A stretch of DNA of 64,000 bases from Symsagittifera roscoffensis (taxonomy: Eukaryota; Xenacoelomorpha; Acoela; Convolutidae): positions 29,800,776 through 29,864,775 of the forward strand of contig NC_087069.1 of assembly GCF_963678635.1 (NCBI RefSeq), written 5' to 3'. Of this stretch, positions 21,872 to 33,597 are shown piece by piece. The translations under genes were made by a program, and so were the position numbers. The notes beneath the pieces were generated by a model. The model had not been told where the DNA came from. It was given only the letters and a program-made list of their open reading frames with translations, and made no database searches. Positions within the stretch are counted from its first letter, which is position 1; the number at the start of each line of letters is the position of its first letter.

Positions 21872-23760
21872 TTATTGATTGATGTAGAAAATATTCCAAA
21901 AAATCCTGCAAAAAGTTTCTTGGTTTAGTTGTGTGTGTATTGCGCATGTATTGTAGATTCCTTTTAATACAGAGAAAAGAAATCCAAGAAAATTAATCAT
22001 TGCGTATAATATATTCAATCTTTCTAAGATGTAGTAGGGCCATCCTAGAAAGGCAAGAAGTTCGTTTTTCAAATTTACAAAAACTAAAAATATTTATTTG
22101 TGATATATCTTGTGGTCTGTATTTTTCGCCATTTAAAAAAATGTAATCTTCCATATGTTTAAAATATCCGCTGTGGTCTTGTGAGTTTATGTCTGAAGAG
22201 CCTGCTGTTTCTGCAAATTTGCGTAAGTTTTGGTCTTTGGATTGTCGTTGTATTGTGTCCATTTTTGAGAGTAATTCTTGAAATTGTTGTGTACGTATGT
22301 GATGTTGAATGTCGGATTTAGAGTATATGCCGGTCGATTGTAAATCGATATTTGGATTGCGGGCAAAAGCTCTAATGCCTTCTGGTGAAAACTTTTTTAG
22401 TGGTTGCATAAGAGTAGGATATGGTGTGAGAAGACAGTATTTATCTTCGTCAGGATTTAATTGTACTTCATTGTGGCTGTTTTCCCATCCACGTGAGACT
22501 GCTGTATCCCAAAAATAAATTCTTCGGGAGAGTGTACCAACAAATTATACTTTTTTTTGTAGAAAATTGGGATACTTTTATAGCATCTTTTGTCCTCAAA
22601 AACATTTAAGGGTGATATTTTTTTGTACAAGTGTAATACCATATTATGTTTCCTTCATAGTCAATAAAATTTGATCTGTTACCTGATAGTAAATATCCTG
22701 CGTAAGGGGGTTTGGGTACTGCTAGTGCGAGTGATTGTAGAATTTGTGTTCTTTTAAGTTCGCATAGTTGATGGAGTGCTTCAAGTCAAGTTCTGCTAAA
22801 GGCATTTCTTGAAATTTTCTACTTATTGTACAGTCTTATTTCATAACTAGTGGTATGCCGTAGTGAATTGCGCCAAAATGAGTGTTGTTCATTAGTGATA
22901 GTTTTTGTAACGTGTACTGTCTTTGTCTTGTGGTTTGATTTTCCACCAACGTTTCCTGTGTTTTTAAAAAATTTTACGGGGTCAGATGAATTTTCGTCAG
23001 TGGTTGAATGAGATTTAGCCATCGGATGTATAATTAATTTTCCTGTATTCATGTCAAAACCTTGTTCGTATTCGACAAGAATTTTTGAGTATTGTGTTTT
23101 GTAAAAAGTTTTGGTGTATTTACATGCAAGTTCCGTTTCTGGGTATATTTGGAAACCTGTCAATTAATTTTCTATATCGTGAAGTTTCCTAAATCTATAA
23201 TTACTATGTCTGAGTTGATCAGGGTTCACATCTTCAAATGCGAATGATTCAATAAAAAGTTTTTGGTGAAATTTTATCATTCTAGTGTGTATTTTTGCTA
23301 CTTGAAATGAGGTGTACAGGTGTCTTCGGGGAACCAAACAATTGTTGCTTGTGTGCGTGTAGTAGGATCGCAGTATCCTTGGTCGTTTTATGCCTTGATA
23401 AAGTATTGTGTCATCTTTTAAGTCGCGTAAAAGTTGTACTTTTACAAGTTGTATTTTCCAATCAAAAAACACTATTTCTTGGTATCCTTTATTTTTAGTA
23501 TCGGCTTTACAATTTGAGGGGTTGTTTATTCCAATGTGTGGTATCCAATTTTTATCATGGAGATTGTAAGTTAATCTTCCATTTGCTACGTGGAAGGGAA
23601 ATTTGTTACCTAGTTTTACATGACCTTGGTATCTTTCAAGTTTGGCTTGATGTGCGGAGTCTGGAAAAACTTGAAAATTTTTTAATTTCCTGTTTGTGCC
23701 TTTGTTTGATTTTTAGTCGTTTCAAGTTCATTTTTACAATCGTCAGGGCTGAGATGTAAT
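21872..23760 (-). pseudogene. Envelope-like membrane glycoprotein remnant
   Basis: Several minus-strand frames in order (23164-23472, 22819-23163, 22457-22642, 21993-22409, 21872-22072) look like one protein broken by frameshifts. Visible traits are scattered Cys, a TGIYSKSDIQ motif followed by a helical Gln-rich stretch, and near the end a membrane segment (ILYAMINFLGFLFSVLKGIY at about 22015-21950) with a short tail. Position after RT and the C-terminal anchor suit an env gene. The pattern is loosely reminiscent of glycoproteins of negative-strand RNA viruses captured by other retroelements, but that is from memory and not established here. No functional protein can be read from it. Confidence 0.4.
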
Positions 23761-24234
23761 AGTCTTTCGATAATACTTTGGTAAAAAGATTCATAATCTA
23801 GTCTGTTTTTGTTTCCGTTTGAAACTTGGGAACAAGGTTCTTTCTTTTCGGAAAATGTTGCTGTGAATTTATATCCAGTTTGTGTTGTAGCTCGTACTTT
23901 TGAGTGAAGTGTAGCTATTATGTTTGTTGTTTCAATTGATTATGGTTCGGATTCGCATTGAGTGACTTGGTTTATTGCAAATTTATGTAATGTTTTTTGT
24001 TCATTTTCTTCACAGTCCTGGGGTCTTGTTTGGGGGGAAGGGTTGTTTTGATCGGCTTTTCAGAAGTTGAAGAATGAAAGGGTCTGGAGAATTAGTATCT
24101 TTAGAAGATACATGTGGTTGATAGTCCGGTGTATGAATTATAATAAGTGATATATCCAATTGTCTTTTTTGTGTATCTATCGTATTTGTAGATGACTTCT
24201 GTGGTTTTAAATGGGGGAGGTTAAAATTGAGCTG

Positions 24235-25214
24235 TTATATTCGGGGGGGGGGGGGGGGGGGGGCTGCTAGGGATAAGGGATGATGAATTTTTTTATTTAG
24301 TCTTACTGTTATTTCAAATTTTACTGTGAGATTATCTTGTGTAAGTGTTTGTAAGTTTTGTTCTTGTATATCTTTGTGGATATCTTGTCGATATTGTATT
24401 CTGTTTAGTGCCCAGTTGTGTAATCTGTTACTTTCGTGATGTTTTCCAAATAAGGGAGAGGGTGCTACAAATGAATTCAAATCTAATCGTAGATGTTTGT
24501 TATTTGTTGAATTTTCTCCATATCTGGCGTCGAGATTTGTAGGAAAATTTGAAGGAGTTGGGGTTTGTGAGATTTGAGTTAAGGAAGGGGTTGAAGGGAG
24601 TGAAGGAGTTTCTGGTAGCGACAAAATTGTGTTAGATGAGCGTCTATTGGATCGTTTACTAAATTTGGTTCGCCTCGAGTAAAAGCTTTTGTCAACCAAA
24701 ATGGGTGATAGTCTGTAGTGGCTGGGAGATTGAAAAGATTTTCTCGGATTTCTAAATAATCTGAGGGAATGTTCGATGTGTTGTGTTGTGTTGGGGTCTG
24801 GGGAGTGCTTTGAATGGTACTACTGGTGAGATCTACAGGGTTTGCTATTGGTGAATGAGGTATGTTGAATTGAACTCTGGGGGTTTGCAAGTTTCTATTT
24901 CGTCCTGATTGAATAATTTGTCTGTTTAATTCGAGTGGGTTTTGGTTTTGACTTTGGTGTCTTGCTCTATTATGATCTTGTTGGAGAGGGGGGTTTACAT
25001 TATATACTGGTTCGTATTGTGTTTCGCTTAGAGATGCTTGACGAATTAAGTGGTTCGGACAATCGTGCGTGTCTTTCTTCAAATGTGTAAGGATTGTCTT
25101 GAAAAGAGATGAGCGTTGATGATTGGGGGTTATTTGTTTGACTATTTGTTGGTGTTGTTTGAGGTTCTTGGGACGTTGTTGGTGGGGACTGATGTGGGGG
25201 TTGTTGATTAGCAA
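24235..25214 (-). pseudogene. Pro/Gln/Asn-rich element ORFs between RT and env-like region
   Basis: Two overlapping minus-strand frames: 24579-25214 (Gln/Asn/His-rich, ending near SDYLEIRENLFNLPATTDYH) and 24235-24699 (YSRRTKFSKRSNRRSSNTIL, then Ser/Pro/Thr, then an ordered stretch RLHNWALNRIQYRQDIHKDI). They are probably one gene split by a frameshift near 24650. The composition is like the 19.4-21.7 kb gene. A run of 21 G lies at the 3' end. Function unknown. Confidence 0.35.
24243..24263 (+). repeat. Poly-G run (21 G)
   Basis: Twenty-one consecutive G within the giant element, next to a stop-proximal part of the 24235-24699 frame. The length may vary between alleles or reads. Confidence 0.9.
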
Positions 25215-25249
25215 TTTTGGAAAGTTTGGAAAAATTATTTCTTTATGAG

Positions 25250-26400
25250 GAAGTTTTGTGTTTTTTGTAATATTCTTGAAAGAAAAGTATAAAAATTATT
25301 GTTGCTTATGCGACGGTTAGAATAGCTTTTTGTAAACATTTGCGTATTGTCATTATGAGGGATGTCAAAAATGTGAAAAGTTTTATAAAATAAGAAAAAC
25401 AAGGAATTTTTAGATAGTTATTTGAAATATCGTACCTGAGGAGGTGGTCAATGACTTTGGAAAAATTAACCAATTAACGTAGATTGGGGCTAGGGAGCTA
25501 GGGAGTAAAAAATTATGAAAAAGTTGCAAAAAAATATCAGGGAGAGGATGAATATTTTTAAAATGTCGGATATGAAAATTATACAAGGATTGAAAAAATT
25601 GGAAAGGATTGAAAAAAGATTTGAAAGAATATTTTGAAATTCGTTGAATGTTCGCGAAAGAAGCATTTGAAGAACTGATTCGTTTCGTCGAATTATTATT
25701 TTTGTTTTTTGAGGCTAGTTTCAAGTGTGGTCGGTTTATTTATTGGTTTTTTGACAAGTGGGTTGGATTTTTGCAATTTTTGATCAAAAAAAGTTTGGAG
25801 GGCTCTTAAGAGTTTTCCTGGTTTTGTTGTTTTTTATTGGATAATTGTGGGTTTTTAAAAGATATTCGTACTTTAGGCTATCTGATCAAATCCTTCTTGT
25901 TCTTTAGGTTAATTTAATTTTTTTGCCTGATGGTTTTTTGAAGTCTAAGTTAGGACAACAAAATTATTGATATTTGTACTGCTTGATAGGGGAGGGTTGT
26001 AATTTTGAGATTTTATTTGTTTCAGGTGTCAATTTTTAGCGGTTTGCTTATTTTTGACCTGGAGGTCCTTTAGTTATAGTTAGAGATTGGCTTGAGGGTG
26101 ATTGTTTGTCGGCTAAAGAAGTCGTGTTAAAAATGAGGTGACGATTCGGAAAAGTTTCTGATTGGCTGAATTTAAACTATTTCGTTCAAGTGCTTTTCAG
26201 CATGAATTTTGAGAAAATGTTTGGCTATGAGAACATCTTCAAGAGATAAAAAATTACTTTTAAAGTGGTTTCTGATAATCAACTTTCTTTAATATTTTAG
26301 ATTGTGGGATGAATGTTTTTGTGATCTTTTCGCGGCTGATTTCGAAATCTCGATGATTGTCTAGGTGGAGATTTTTCTTTTTGATTTTGTGTTAGAGTTT
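25250..26400 (-). other. Element region with no recognised domain (expected place of integrase)
   Basis: AT-rich. A minus-strand frame at 25410-25724 is Phe/Ser/Asn-rich and unrecognised. Integrase zinc-finger or D,D35E motifs were looked for in minus-strand frames and not found. Confidence 0.4.
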
Positions 26401-26406
26401 TTTCTT

Positions 26407-27905
26407 CTAATTTTCGATTTTTGTTTCTGTTTGAGTTATCTTTTCGTTGTCTACATTTTTTGATGTTTGTTTGGGAAGTTCTTTTTCATTTTTATCTAAG
26501 GGTTTTTGGATAGAGTTTATATCAGTGCTTTGACTTTGTTTGTGATATGAATTTTTTTGAATAACTTTAAGTCCTGTAAAAGAGTATAATTGAGTCATTT
26601 TGCGAAGAGCGTACTCTAACGTAGATTTGCTTACTCTAACGTAGGTTTGATAATTGTTCAATGAGAAGAGCTTCTATTTCTTCAAGTCGTTTCTGATATT
26701 CTGTTATCCATTCAAAATTATTCTGCTGTCTAAAAGTGTTGTAGAATGGTCTTCAGTATAACTGCATTTTGTATACGTATTTACTTATGAAGTTCAACAT
26801 TCCGAGAAAATCTTGTATTTTCTTCTTATTCGAAGGTGGTTGGAGTTCTTGTTTGCAACTATGCGAGATTTTATTGGAGTTAAAATGTTTGTTTCTATAA
26901 AATGTCCAGGAAATTTTACTCGTGTTAGAAAAAAATGTGATTTATCCGGGGCTGCTTTCATGTTTTCTTGTAAAAATATTTAATGATATTTTTCTAAGAC
27001 AATGAACTTTTCTTTTTTTGTTTGTGAATGCATAAAAACATCGTCTAAATATGTGATTGCATTTTTATTGAATATGAGTGGTCGAAAAAAATTACACATA
27101 AATGCTGAGAATGCTGCTGGTCCTATGGAGGTTCCATAGAACAGTCTATTGAATTCGTATTGTTGATTTCCAATAACGAAATGTGGTAATCGTCGTGATT
27201 GTTCATCTAATGGCTTTTGATTATATGCACTATTCATATCTGCTGTTGTGAAATGTTTACCGTTTATTTTTGTTAGAAATACTTGAATTGGTTCAATACG
27301 CAAATTACATTTAGATTCATCAGTGAGTAAATTGAGTTATCTTGCATCCAGAACTAATTTCAATGATTCTTATTTTGCTAAAAAGATAACGGGGTTTATG
27401 AACGTATCACCTTTTGGCTGTTCTTCTTTATTTTCTGGAGAAATGATTTCATTTTGTTCTAGTATTTCAAGTAATCTGTTAACTGTGTCTTGTAAGTGAA
27501 TTCGGACTTTACTTGCTCGTTGTTTTTTGAATTCTGCATCAGGTTTTAGAGGTAAATTTAGTGGTGAATTTACTTTTCCAACATAAAATTTAGATGTTGC
27601 GTAAACTTTTGGGTATTTTTATAATAAGTCAGCTAATTGTTCAAATTCTTTTTGTGTTATCTGCGAGTGTTGAAAATAAACCTTGTTAAGATTTTTTGTT
27701 GATCTTCCGTGTGTTTTGATATTTGAAATATTGGTTTAAAGTAGGTTGTCTTTGTAAAATAATCTGTGTTTCGTTTTTTATTACTCAAAACAATATTAAT
27801 TGACAACTCTCCGTTAAGAATTGTTGATTGACATATATCCAATAGTTGTGAAATATTATTTACTCGCTTTTTCTTTTGTGGGAGAAACTGTTGCGTTAGT
27901 TTCAC
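26407..27905 (-). pseudogene. Reverse transcriptase remnant of the giant element
   Basis: The minus-strand frame 26980-27303 carries the RT palm: FTTADMNSAYNQKPL (catalytic Asp of motif A), YGTSIGPAAFSAFM, and ITYLDDVFMHS with the YLDD active site. Upstream, 27304-27905 has the fingers in broken frames. Downstream, minus-strand readings near 26760-26650 have the connection motif RPFYNTFRQQ...FEWITEYQK and then change frame into 26407-26661. Several shifts and stops separate the pieces, so it is dead. The motif set is Ty3/gypsy-like but clearly different from the element at 556-7522. Confidence 0.75.
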
Positions 27906-28610
27906 AATAACCTAATAGTCCTAGAGGTAGGGTTATTTTATATGAAGAGTTGTTATATATATGTAAAGAAATCATATCTGATTTTGAGTCTTTTATGTAT
28001 TTGATATATGAAACTGTTACTCGGAAGAATTTATGAATTGGTCTGAACTCAAGGTCAGACATAAAGTGATGTTGTTTATTTTGTTTTTTATCATAATGGT
28101 GAACTTGTTTGACTGAGAAGTTATACACATTACCTGATAGTGGTTTCAGGTGTTTCCGTTCCTGATTGTATAAAGGGTAAAATTTAGAGAAAAATGGTGG
28201 TTGTTCGTTTAATCTTTGAAAAAATGTTAAAGCTGTGTTTTTCATTCTTGTGTATTTATCTTTCATATGAATTCTGCTATTTAAGATTATTATGGTTGGT
28301 ATAGATTTAGTAATAAATGTTTTTCCAATGATATTATGTTTTATATCTGTGATGTTGAAGGTTGTTTAAATGGTTTGCTCATGAGTTTGTTTTGTTCCAT
28401 TGTTCGAGTGGGCACAGGGAAAAATTGGATTTTTCCAAAATTTGTTAAAGTTGATCCTTGTGCGGTTGCTAGTCTGCTTGTTGATTTGAAGGGTATTAAT
28501 TTTGGATGTAGAACTTTCATTTCATTCCATGTGGGTATGTTGATGATAATTGATTCTGCTCCGGAATCTATTAAAAAATATATTTCAAGGTCTGGTGTTT
28601 GAAGTTTTTT
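27906..28610 (-). pseudogene. Retroviral-type aspartic protease and flanking pol
   Basis: On the minus strand from about 28600 the reading LIDSGAESIIINIPTWNEMK has the DSGA active site of a retropepsin, followed by a beta-rich stretch. The frame breaks near 28350, and in another frame HNIIGKTFI stands where the ILG motif is expected. The frame 27856-28266 then leads toward RT. Gag lies upstream and RT downstream, in the usual order. Confidence 0.65.
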
Positions 28611-29730
28611 GGATTTTGGACTTTCTAAAAGAAGTGGGATTGTCCAGATTTTTTCTTTTTGTAACTGCGAATCTTTAGGTATGTTTTGATAAATTTTATT
28701 TGTGCTTGAGCATTCTGTGGGTTTTTCTTCTGTTATTTCTTCTATTTTTTTGTTTTGTTACTTGTTTTAGGTCTTGTATAACAGTTAAAAAGAAATTGAT
28801 CATGGTTTTGATAAATAATGGAATATATTGGTTGTTCGTATATAATAGGTTCGTAGTCATTTTCAACGTGTATCATGTTAATTGAAATTGTATTTTCTTT
28901 GTCACTTTAGCTGTCTGTGGTTTCGCAATTGATGTGATTTAATTGCAAATCTGTGCTTTCGTTATTGTCAATACCAGGGGTGTCTGGTTGAGTTTCTTCA
29001 GTTGTTTGAACTTGATTTATTTGCAGCATTTCTTGTTTAGGTGTACTACTCCTACAATTTTGTTGTGAATTTTGATAACGTGTGTTATAACTATGTGGTG
29101 ACTGAGAGTAGGTTCTTTCTCTATTGTTATAACTTGAATGTCTATTCTGTGAATTATCGCGTGATTTATTTTGGTAGTTGTTATAATTTGATCTGTGATA
29201 GTTTGATCTGTTGTTTGAATAATCACGTGATCTATTATTATGTCGTTGATTTCGATTCTTCTAAAAGCTTCTGTTTCTATTGTTGGAATAATTTCTATGT
29301 CTATTGTTTGATGAAGTTCTTGATCTATCATTTGAATAGTGTCTATTCCTAGAGTGTGAAAGGGAACTGGTATCAAACGAATAATTTAGTCTGTTTGAGT
29401 TTGATCGTGAATAGTTATTTCTATATTGAGTATTTCGACTATTCGATCGACTATATCTGTTTTCTGAGAAACTTCGTGAATTTCTTTGGTAGGGTGATCT
29501 TCCTCTATAATTCGTATTATACGGTGATTGTTTTCTAGAGTAATTTGAATTATTTGGAAGTGGTTTTCCTGAACTATTTTTAGTATGAATGTTTTTTTTT
29601 CGGGTAAATTTTGATCTTTTTTCATGTTTTGATGAAATTATTTATTTGGTTCTCGTTTTTTTTGTGGTTTATTTTGGTTATCTTGTTGTTTTTGTCTGCA
29701 TTCAGCAATGCTGTGTCCGTATCTTTGGCA
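28611..29730 (-). pseudogene. Gag C-terminus: zinc knuckle and Arg/Ser/Asn-rich tail
   Basis: Minus-strand codons at about 29730-29690 read CNYCQRYGHSIAEC, a perfect CX2CX4HX4C zinc knuckle. Further on (29350-29040) one frame reads as Arg, Ser, Asn and Tyr repeats (RSRDYSNNRSNY), an RNA-binding type of low-complexity tail, with at least one in-frame stop near 29265. Another frame of the same stretch gives a misleading Ile/Thr-rich ORF. Confidence 0.6.
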
Positions 29731-29734
29731 ATAA

Positions 29735-32302
29735 TTACACTATATCATAGTCGTTAATATTGTTTAGTTGTGAAGTAGTGGTTTGGATGTTGTTGACATA
29801 TTGTAGTTTTAGGTTTTCTTGTTCTTCTAATTTAATGGTGATCTCTGCTTGTTTTAGTTTATCTACTAGTTTTCTAAAGTGTAAATCTGGTTCACGGATT
29901 GAGGAAGGATGTGATGCTTTCTTTTTTATTGCTATTTTTCGCAATTGAGGTGTTAGAGTCGTCATTAAGATTTCTGTCATCTTTGTTTTTTTTTGTAATC
30001 AGGAGTATTGAGTGAGTATGCTTTTCGGGCTAGTGTTTCTATTCTTACTGCAAGTTGTTTATTTGTTTCATTTGGTAGTCTACGAATCTCATTGCATGAA
30101 ACTTTTTGACGATGTTTGTTTCTTTCTGAATCAATTATTTTTAAGAATTCTTATGTGAATTTTTCCAATGTGATTTTTTTTCTATAGGTAAAACTAAAAA
30201 CAATTTTTGGGCTTCACCGTCAAGTGTGGTTTGAACTAAAGCTGTGTGTCTATGTATCCAATTTTGATGAAGTGGCGCGTTTACTGGTTCAGGTTCTACA
30301 TTTAAAATTAAATTTGCTGTGACTGCATTAGATAATTTTCTACAGAGTATTCAGGGTCTGTGCCAGTAGTGGTTTATTTGATGGTATTGGTGATCCACCC
30401 AGTAGGTATGGATACATAGTCATTTGCAGTGATTCTGCGGCAGGTGGCATTTGAGAAAAGTTTGTAAGTTGGATTTTTGTTATTTCATAATGTTGTAAAT
30501 AATATGGCAGTGGAATTTCGTTATGCATTTGAGTTGGTTGGTATGATTGTGTGTTAGCGGGGTTTTGTTCTTGAAAATTACTGTTGTAAGATGATGGATT
30601 ATTTCTAGGTTGTCGTATTTGTTCATTTCGAGTGTATGGTTCAAAAATATCTGGTTGGTCAATGTAATACTGTAAGAACGAGGTCTTTGGCTTGAATAAA
30701 ATTTTTAATGATTTTGATTATAGTATTCTTCATCATCTGATGGAAAATAATTTGGCGTATAATAATGAGTTTGATTTCTGGTATGATATTTATTTGTTTT
30801 TGTTTTTTGTTGAAAAAATGAGTATTTTTGCACTTTGTTCTTGTGAGGATCGTGGTTGATTATGAAAATTTCCTGAATTTGAAGTCGTTTGTGGTGTTTT
30901 TTGACTTTGTGAAAATAAGTAATTTTGAGTATTCGTTTTAGAAGGTTTTAGGTTTTGTTGTTTTTGGCCATTTACATAGTTGAAATTTTGTTCTGCAAAA
31001 TTATTTCTAATTGATGTTTGTTCTTTGTATGATGGTTTTGTTACTGGTCAAAACGTTGGATAACCAGATGTGAATGTTTTTGTGCACATAATCTTTGTGA
31101 ATAGAGATAGTGCTAATTGCTTGACTTGATATATCTGTTGGTATATTCATAAATGCTTCATGAGACCATTCAGGGTCCCAAACATAATCTGATTGTTCTG
31201 CTAATACGGTTTCGTTGTCTGTATTTTGTGATCTAAAATTTTTTCTTGATTGTGCAATAATATCAAAATGATGACTAAAAAAATCGATTATGAACCATGC
31301 AAAGATTGTTTGTAAATCGTGTTTAACATGTTGTGTTATGTCAGTATTTGTTAGATCGTCGCGGATTGCATTTAAAAATTTTGAAAATCTGTGTATTTCT
31401 TGTCGTACAATTGTATGTCGAGATGTTTGAGTTGGTGAATTCAGTTCTAATATAGATAAATTGCTATAGATAAGTGAGATACATTTGCGAATACTGAGTT
31501 TGCTCTTATTGAGCTTTGGTGTTGTATACTTTTGATGTATTGTGTAAAAACTTTTGAAAATTCAATATCTACATCATCAATTTGAATGAGATATCTGTCA
31601 TTAAATGCATTTGGTGATTTGATTTCTTTTGTTTAGATTTCATATTGTGATGTGAGACTACAGATACGTGTAAGATAGTGGTCAAGAAGTTGTCTTTTGA
31701 TTTTTAAATCGGGAAAATCTCTTTTAAACGGACTTTCTCCTTTTTCGAATAAATTTGTGATTAAACTTTGGCAAAATTGTACCTGTCCTCGAGCTTCAGT
31801 TAATGAATGTTTTAAAAATGGAAGTACTGAATTTTCTGGTTTATCTTCATTTCGAATCATTTTTGTGTTGTATGACTGTTAGCGTGTAATTTTCAATGTG
31901 TATTATTGGTTGATTCCACTTGTACAAACGTATTAGTTTAATTGTGTAGCAGTTTTTCATTCTACGTTTCCCTTTTATTGATGCTGGTGACGTGGTTTCT
32001 GAGTCAGTGAAATATATTTGATTGTCAATTTGATGGTTTTTGTTTTTTGGGTCTTTTAAATTGTGAAGTTTTTGTATTGCGGTTGTTTCTGATTCTGAGA
32101 CTGCGCTTCTTCGTTTTGAAAATCTTTTCCTTCTAATTTGTTTTTGTTTGTTAATAATTTTCTTTTTTAGTGTTCGTTTTTTTGTTCCTATGTATCCTAC
32201 TGATTGTCTGTGTGGTGTGATTACGAGGTCGTATCTTTCGTCGTTGATTAAACAATTGTGTATTATGATTGTTTGTTTGTTTCCTAAATTGTCTCTTGAC
32301 AT
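29735..32302 (-). pseudogene. Gag N-terminal and central remnants
   Basis: Broken minus-strand frames: 31847-32302 (basic, RRKRFSKRRSAVSESE), 31633-31860, 30340-30528 (MHNEIPLPYYLQHYE), and 29735-29980 (KKKASHPSSIREPDLHFRKL, helical). The last runs to within a frameshift of the zinc knuckle. The order suits a long Gag. No capsid motif is recognised with certainty. Confidence 0.45.
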
Positions 32303-33597
32303 AAGGTTTAGGATGTTGGTGCAAAATCTGGGTTACTGATTCTAATGTCTTAAACTGTTAGTTCTTACAATTTTTTGTGGTAAGCTTAACTTGGGTCGTA
32401 TTGTTGGGTTGGAGTGAAAAGCGTATATTGATTCCTGAGAATGATTTTTACTTTCTCGTGACTAATTCTAAGCTAAGATAGACCTACCTAATCTTACTTA
32501 GGGGTTGTGATTTGTGATCAAGGGTTGGAGAATAGTAAATCAATCTACAAGTTTCAGGTATAGTTAGAACGCAAGTAGTTCGTTAGATACTATTTTATGA
32601 CTTACTAAGTTTAAGTGTTTTAGCCTGGGTCATCTAAGAGGAGGGGGATCAAGTGAAGGATGAGTAACCGAAGTTCTTTACTGCTTATCTTAATTACATT
32701 GGTCAGTTTTTTGAAAAATTTCTGTTAATTCTGGGTCTTTGATAAGGGTTGGGTAGTGAATCAACGTTTGAGGTCGTTAGACACTAATTAAATTGGGAGG
32801 GGGAGAACAAAATTGTTCTGTTTGATCCAACGATAGGACCTGATGATCAGAATTTTAGATATTGAGAAATTTAGAAATTCAGGTATAGTTTAATTTAATT
32901 TAAAGATCCAAGAGAAGCCTTGATGATCTGTTATTTAAAATGAAAATGCTTAAGTGAAATCAAGGATAAGCCTTGATAGTTTATTGATAAAAATTTAGGG
33001 TTAAGTTTTAGTTTTGATGATTGTTACTTTTTGAGATTTGCTGTCATGTTGTATATGATGAAGCTGGGATGAAGAGATGAATTTTATATACTAACAATGT
33101 ATGATTTATACCAACTAATTTTTTTATTTAATATTCAAAAATTATTTTTTCAAGATGATATTTAATTTACAGCTGATTTAAGGTAAATGACAAGTGTTGA
33201 TTTTATCAGTCGTTATTGTACAATTATTAGGTTTAGCGCCATGAATGTTATTGAAGATAATTCTTCAAAGTATTATGTCAGTTAATGAAAATTTGAATTT
33301 AAAGCTGGTAGTAACCTAAATAAAAAAGTTTGATCTCGTTTTTGTCGTAATATCATGAAATTGATTGGTAGATTTCTTCCTAGTCGTATGTCGTCTCTTG
33401 TTCGAGGTCTTCTTCCAATACCGGGTAGTTCTCGTATTGCTCGGAATATTGGATCTGATCTATTGAGTCATAGAGACATATCTACTAAGTTTTTGTCATA
33501 TAACATTTTTAAAATATTGTATTTGTCTAATTCTAATCTATTTTTTTTCTGAATCTAGGTTACTTAAGGTCTGTGTGAGACTTTTGGTCGCACAAGA
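32303..33597 (-). other. Leader region of the giant element
   Basis: Between the 5' LTR and gag. AT-rich, with no clear ORF. A short Arg-rich reading on the minus strand at 33360-33480 (RAIRELPGIGRRPRTRDD) is open but unassigned. No TGG-type primer site touches the LTR. Confidence 0.4.

Larger units (their letters stand above)
19394..21928. repeat. Tandem duplication, two units of about 1266 bp
   Basis: Unit 1 is 19394-20661 and unit 2 is 20662-21928, nearly identical by eye; positions 19401 and 20667 onward match at an offset of 1266. Differences include TGA versus TGG at about 20321/21587 and a one-base insertion near 21343 in unit 2. This is much younger than the element's LTR divergence. 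Confidence 0.9.

Noticed and set aside
29041-29352. Tyr/Cys/Val-rich plus-strand ORF and Ile/Thr-rich minus ORF in the giant element
   Set aside because: Both are other-frame readings of the Arg/Ser/Asn-rich Gag tail.
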